A stretch of 64,000 nt of DNA. Source: Flavonifractor sp. AGMB03687. Its GTDB lineage: Bacteria > Bacillota > Clostridia > Oscillospirales > Oscillospiraceae. Each line of letters begins with the position of its first letter. Position 1 is the first letter of the stretch. Made by a program: the position numbers and the translations under genes. Location of the stretch: NCBI RefSeq assembly GCF_017811815.1, contig NZ_JADKZI010000001.1, forward strand, positions 372,001-436,000, given 5' to 3'. The notes beneath the pieces are model-generated. The model saw only the letters and a list, made by a program, of their open reading frames with translations, ran no database searches and had not been told where the DNA came from. Shown here in pieces: positions 61,802-64,000 of this stretch.

Positions 61802-63313
61802 ATGAAAATTTTGCAGATGACCGATATTACCAAACGCTTCTTCGGCGTCACCGTGCTGGACAAGGTCAGCTTTGACGTGGAGGAGGGAGAGGTACACGCC
61901 CTTCTGGGCGAGAACGGCGCCGGAAAGTCCACCCTGATGAACATTCTGGGCGGCGTCCACCAGCGGGACGGAGGCACCGTGGAGTTCTGCGGCAGTCAGA
62001 TGGATTCCATTACCGTCAAATCGGCGGACGAGGCGGGGATCGCCTTCGTTCACCAGGAACTGAACGTCATCAACGACCTGACCGTCTACGAGAACCTGTT
62101 TCTCAACAAAGAGATTCTGGGAAAATTCCGCAACCTGAACAAAAAGGAAATGATCCGCCGCTCCCAGGAGCTGTTCAACCGGCTGGGAGTGGACATCAAT
62201 CCCACCGAAATGGTGGGCAACCTGGACACCAGCCGCAAGCAGCTGCTGGAGATCGCCAAGGCGCTCCACGCCGAGGCCAAGCTCTTCATCCTGGACGAAC
62301 CTACCACAGCCCTGAATACGGAGGAGATCGAGCACCTGTTCGGGATCGTCCGTCGGCTGAAGGGGGAGGGCAAGTCCTTCATCTTCATCTCCCACAAAAT
62401 GCCGGAGATCTTTGAGATCGCCGACCGCTACACCATCCTGCGCAACGGTTCCTTCATCTCCTCCGGCCGCGTCGCGGACACCACACCGGAAGAGGTCACC
62501 CGCCAGATGGTGGGTGAGGGCTATGTGAACCAGGAGGTCTATGAGACCCGCAAGCTGGGTGAGCCCATCCTGGAGCTGGAGGGCCTGACCGGTGACGGCT
62601 TCCGCAACGTGACCCTGTCGGTCCGCCGGGGCGAGGTCGTGGGCTTTACCGGCCTGAAGGGCGCCGGCAGCAGCGAACTGATGCAGGCCATTTTTGGCGT
62701 AATTCCCTTCGGCGCCGGCACCCTCAAAGTGTGGGGCAAGTCGGTGGCCTCCGGTACCATCCACAAGGCCATGAAGGATAAGATCGCCATGCTGGCCGCC
62801 AATCGAAAGGAAAACTCCGTCATCCCTGATATGACGCTTCTAGAGAATACATACTGTGCCGAGCACAGCCTCAGCGGCCGCCATCCCCACATCCACGTAA
62901 AGCGGGAAGTGGCCAAGTACAACAAGCTCAAGCAGATGCTCAACATCAAGGCGGAAAGCCATGAGAACCTGATCGTGAGCCTCTCCGGCGGCAACCAGCA
63001 GAAGGTCATTCTGGCCCGGTGGCTCAATACCGAGGCGGAGATCCTGCTGCTGGACAATCCCACTCAGGGCATTGACGTGGGCGCCAAAACGGAGATCTAC
63101 AAACTGATCCAGGAGTTGGCCAAACAGGGCAAGACCATCATCGTCAACACCCTGGAGATCCCCGAGATCCAGAAGGTGGCCGACCGCTGCGTGGTGTTCT
63201 ACCACGGCGGCGTGCAGGCCGTGCTGGAACGCAGCGAGATCACCGAGGAGCGGGTCATGCTGCTGGCTACCAACGCCTCCGCCATCCGCGCGGAGCAGGG
63301 ACAAGAGGTGTGA
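61802..63313 (+). CDS. Sugar ABC transporter ATP-binding protein with two NBDs (RbsA/MglA type)
   Basis: The 503-aa protein has two ATPase domains. NBD1 (about 1-240) has Walker A GENGAGKST (36-44), a degenerate signature NLDTSRKQLLEIAKAL and Walker B LFILDEPT. NBD2 (about 255-495) has a changed Walker A (GLKGAGSSEL), intact signature LSGGNQQKVILARWL and Walker B LLLDNPTQGID with Asn where Glu is usual. GAGGGTG precedes the ATG. It pairs with the RbsC-type permease that follows. Confidence 0.94.
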   Translation: MKILQMTDITKRFFGVTVLDKVSFDVEEGEVHALLGENGAGKSTLMNILGGVHQRDGGTVEFCGSQMDSITVKSADEAGIAFVHQELNVINDLTVYENLFLNKEILGKFRNLNKKEMIRRSQELFNRLGVDINPTEMVGNLDTSRKQLLEIAKALHAEAKLFILDEPTTALNTEEIEHLFGIVRRLKGEGKSFIFISHKMPEIFEIADRYTILRNGSFISSGRVADTTPEEVTRQMVGEGYVNQEVYETRKLGEPILELEGLTGDGFRNVTLSVRRGEVVGFTGLKGAGSSELMQAIFGVIPFGAGTLKVWGKSVASGTIHKAMKDKIAMLAANRKENSVIPDMTLLENTYCAEHSLSGRHPHIHVKREVAKYNKLKQMLNIKAESHENLIVSLSGGNQQKVILARWLNTEAEILLLDNPTQGIDVGAKTEIYKLIQELAKQGKTIIVNTLEIPEIQKVADRCVVFYHGGVQAVLERSEITEERVMLLATNASAIRAEQGQEV

Positions 63314-63317
63314 GACC

Positions 63318-64000
63318 ATGAAAGAGAAGAACAAAGGCACCGCACTCATTAAGAGTATCTGGCACAAGTATAACTTTATCCTCATCTTCCTGGCCATCCT
63401 GGCGGTATTCCTGATCATCAACTCGGGCGCCACCACCATGACCACTTTGATGAACATTCCCCGTCACTCCACCGTCATCGGCATCATTGCCCTGGGCATG
63501 GGCCTCATTATTCTGACCGGTGACATCGACCTGTCGGTAGGTTCCCAGCTGGCGCTGGTGGGCGGACTCACTGTCATGGTGTTCAATAACACCAATAGCA
63601 TCGCCGTCTCCCTGCTCTTTTCCGTCTTCATGGGTGTGGTGCTGGGTCTTATCAACGGCGTGCTCATCGGCCTGGTCAAGATGCCCGCCTTCATCGTGAC
63701 CCTGGCTACCATGCTGATGTACCGTTCCATTGCCCAGACCGTCATGAACAGCAACAACTGGACCATTTACCAGCTGGACGCCGGCCTGTCCCAGTGGCAG
63801 CCCCTGTGGGTCATCGGCAACCAGTCGGTGTTCCAGATCCCCATCCTGGTGCTCATCCTCATTGTGGTGGTGGCGGTGATGACCTACCTGTCCACCAGCA
63901 CCAAGTTCGGCAAGCGGGTGTACGCCCTGGGCAGCAACGAGCGGGCTGCCCAGCTCTCCGGCATCAACGTCAGTATGACCCGGGTGCTGGTCTTCGTCAT
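63318..64000 (+). CDS. Sugar ABC transporter permease (RbsC type), 3' end cut
   Basis: The first 227 codons run to the window edge. The product starts MKEKNKGTALIKSIWHKYNF and has at least six hydrophobic helices. Family-typical elements are ALGMGLIILTGDIDLSVGSQ (about residues 58-77) and VKMPAFIVTLATMLMYRS, and GKRVYALGSNERAAQLSGIN is the EAA-like loop. GAGGTG lies seven bases before the ATG. It is the membrane channel of the importer. Any further catabolic genes of the operon lie outside the window. Confidence 0.93.
   Translation, partial: MKEKNKGTALIKSIWHKYNFILIFLAILAVFLIINSGATTMTTLMNIPRHSTVIGIIALGMGLIILTGDIDLSVGSQLALVGGLTVMVFNNTNSIAVSLLFSVFMGVVLGLINGVLIGLVKMPAFIVTLATMLMYRSIAQTVMNSNNWTIYQLDAGLSQWQPLWVIGNQSVFQIPILVLILIVVVAVMTYLSTSTKFGKRVYALGSNERAAQLSGINVSMTRVLVFV

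Overview
The window looks like chromosomal core DNA from a GC-rich anaerobic Clostridium-class Firmicute, most likely Oscillospiraceae in the Flavonifractor / Intestinimonas / Pseudoflavonifractor group. This placement is inferred from gene content and codon style, not from a database search. Support comes from the hrcA-grpE-dnaK-dnaJ order under a CIRCE operator, a clostridial glgB-C-D-A-P operon with both GlgC and GlgD, the rimP-nusA-ylxR-ylxQ-infB-rbfA-DHH-truB-ribF order, a flavodiiron protein fused to rubredoxin, and strong AGGAGG-type ribosome binding sites. I saw no rRNA, tRNA, CRISPR array, transposase or integrase.

Layout, left to right. 1-5.3 kb: a cut membrane-protein gene, then the class I heat-shock operon read leftward. 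5.4-10.8 kb: a GNAT acetyltransferase, a leftward operon (cysteine desulfurase, MATE pump, metallo-beta-lactamase-fold protein) and a divergent flavodiiron-rubredoxin gene. 10.9-13.1 kb: a leftward ECF sigma factor, its probable anti-sigma factor and a small membrane protein. 13.2-22 kb: the leftward glycogen operon, starting from a strong promoter with a perfect inverted repeat at its start site; its first gene, glgB, carries a Lys/Ala/Pro repeat tail. 22.2-29.5 kb: a D-Ala-D-Ala carboxypeptidase, a lone mobA, a polar amino acid ABC importer, a small amidase cassette, a zinc-ribbon protein, an LCP cell-wall ligase and an unknown 102-aa protein. 29.7-38.6 kb: an NMT1-type ABC importer, an LtaS-like sulfatase, and a leftward MoxR-DUF58-transglutaminase operon. 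38.7-48.4 kb: the translation/transcription operon rimP to ribF, then a DUF1576 membrane protein. 48.4-54.3 kb: a leftward XRE-DUF3169 pair with a triple operator, an NfeD-SPFH pair, a THUMP rRNA methyltransferase, a secreted WG-repeat/SLH protein and a lipid kinase. 54.4-56.9 kb: groES-groEL under a second CIRCE. 57-64 kb: a ROK regulator and a sugar operon (TIM-barrel isomerase, Gfo/Idh/MocA dehydrogenase, RbsB/RbsA/RbsC-like importer), the last gene running off the window.

How the parts work together. HrcA from the first operon should repress both chaperone operons through the two perfect CIRCE sites. The glycogen enzymes form a full make-and-break cycle: ADP-glucose synthesis by GlgC/GlgD, chain extension by GlgA, branching by GlgB and phosphorolysis by GlgP. 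The terminal operon is built to import a sugar or polyol, oxidise it and isomerise it, with a ROK protein as the likely sensor. Most of the window is ordinary core genome. The unusual material is in non-coding and low-complexity sequence: the GlgB tail, a 114-bp duplication of the groEL 3' end with its terminator, structured inserts inside both chaperone operons, terminators that share bases with the next promoter, an infB leader hairpin, and phased repressor operators.
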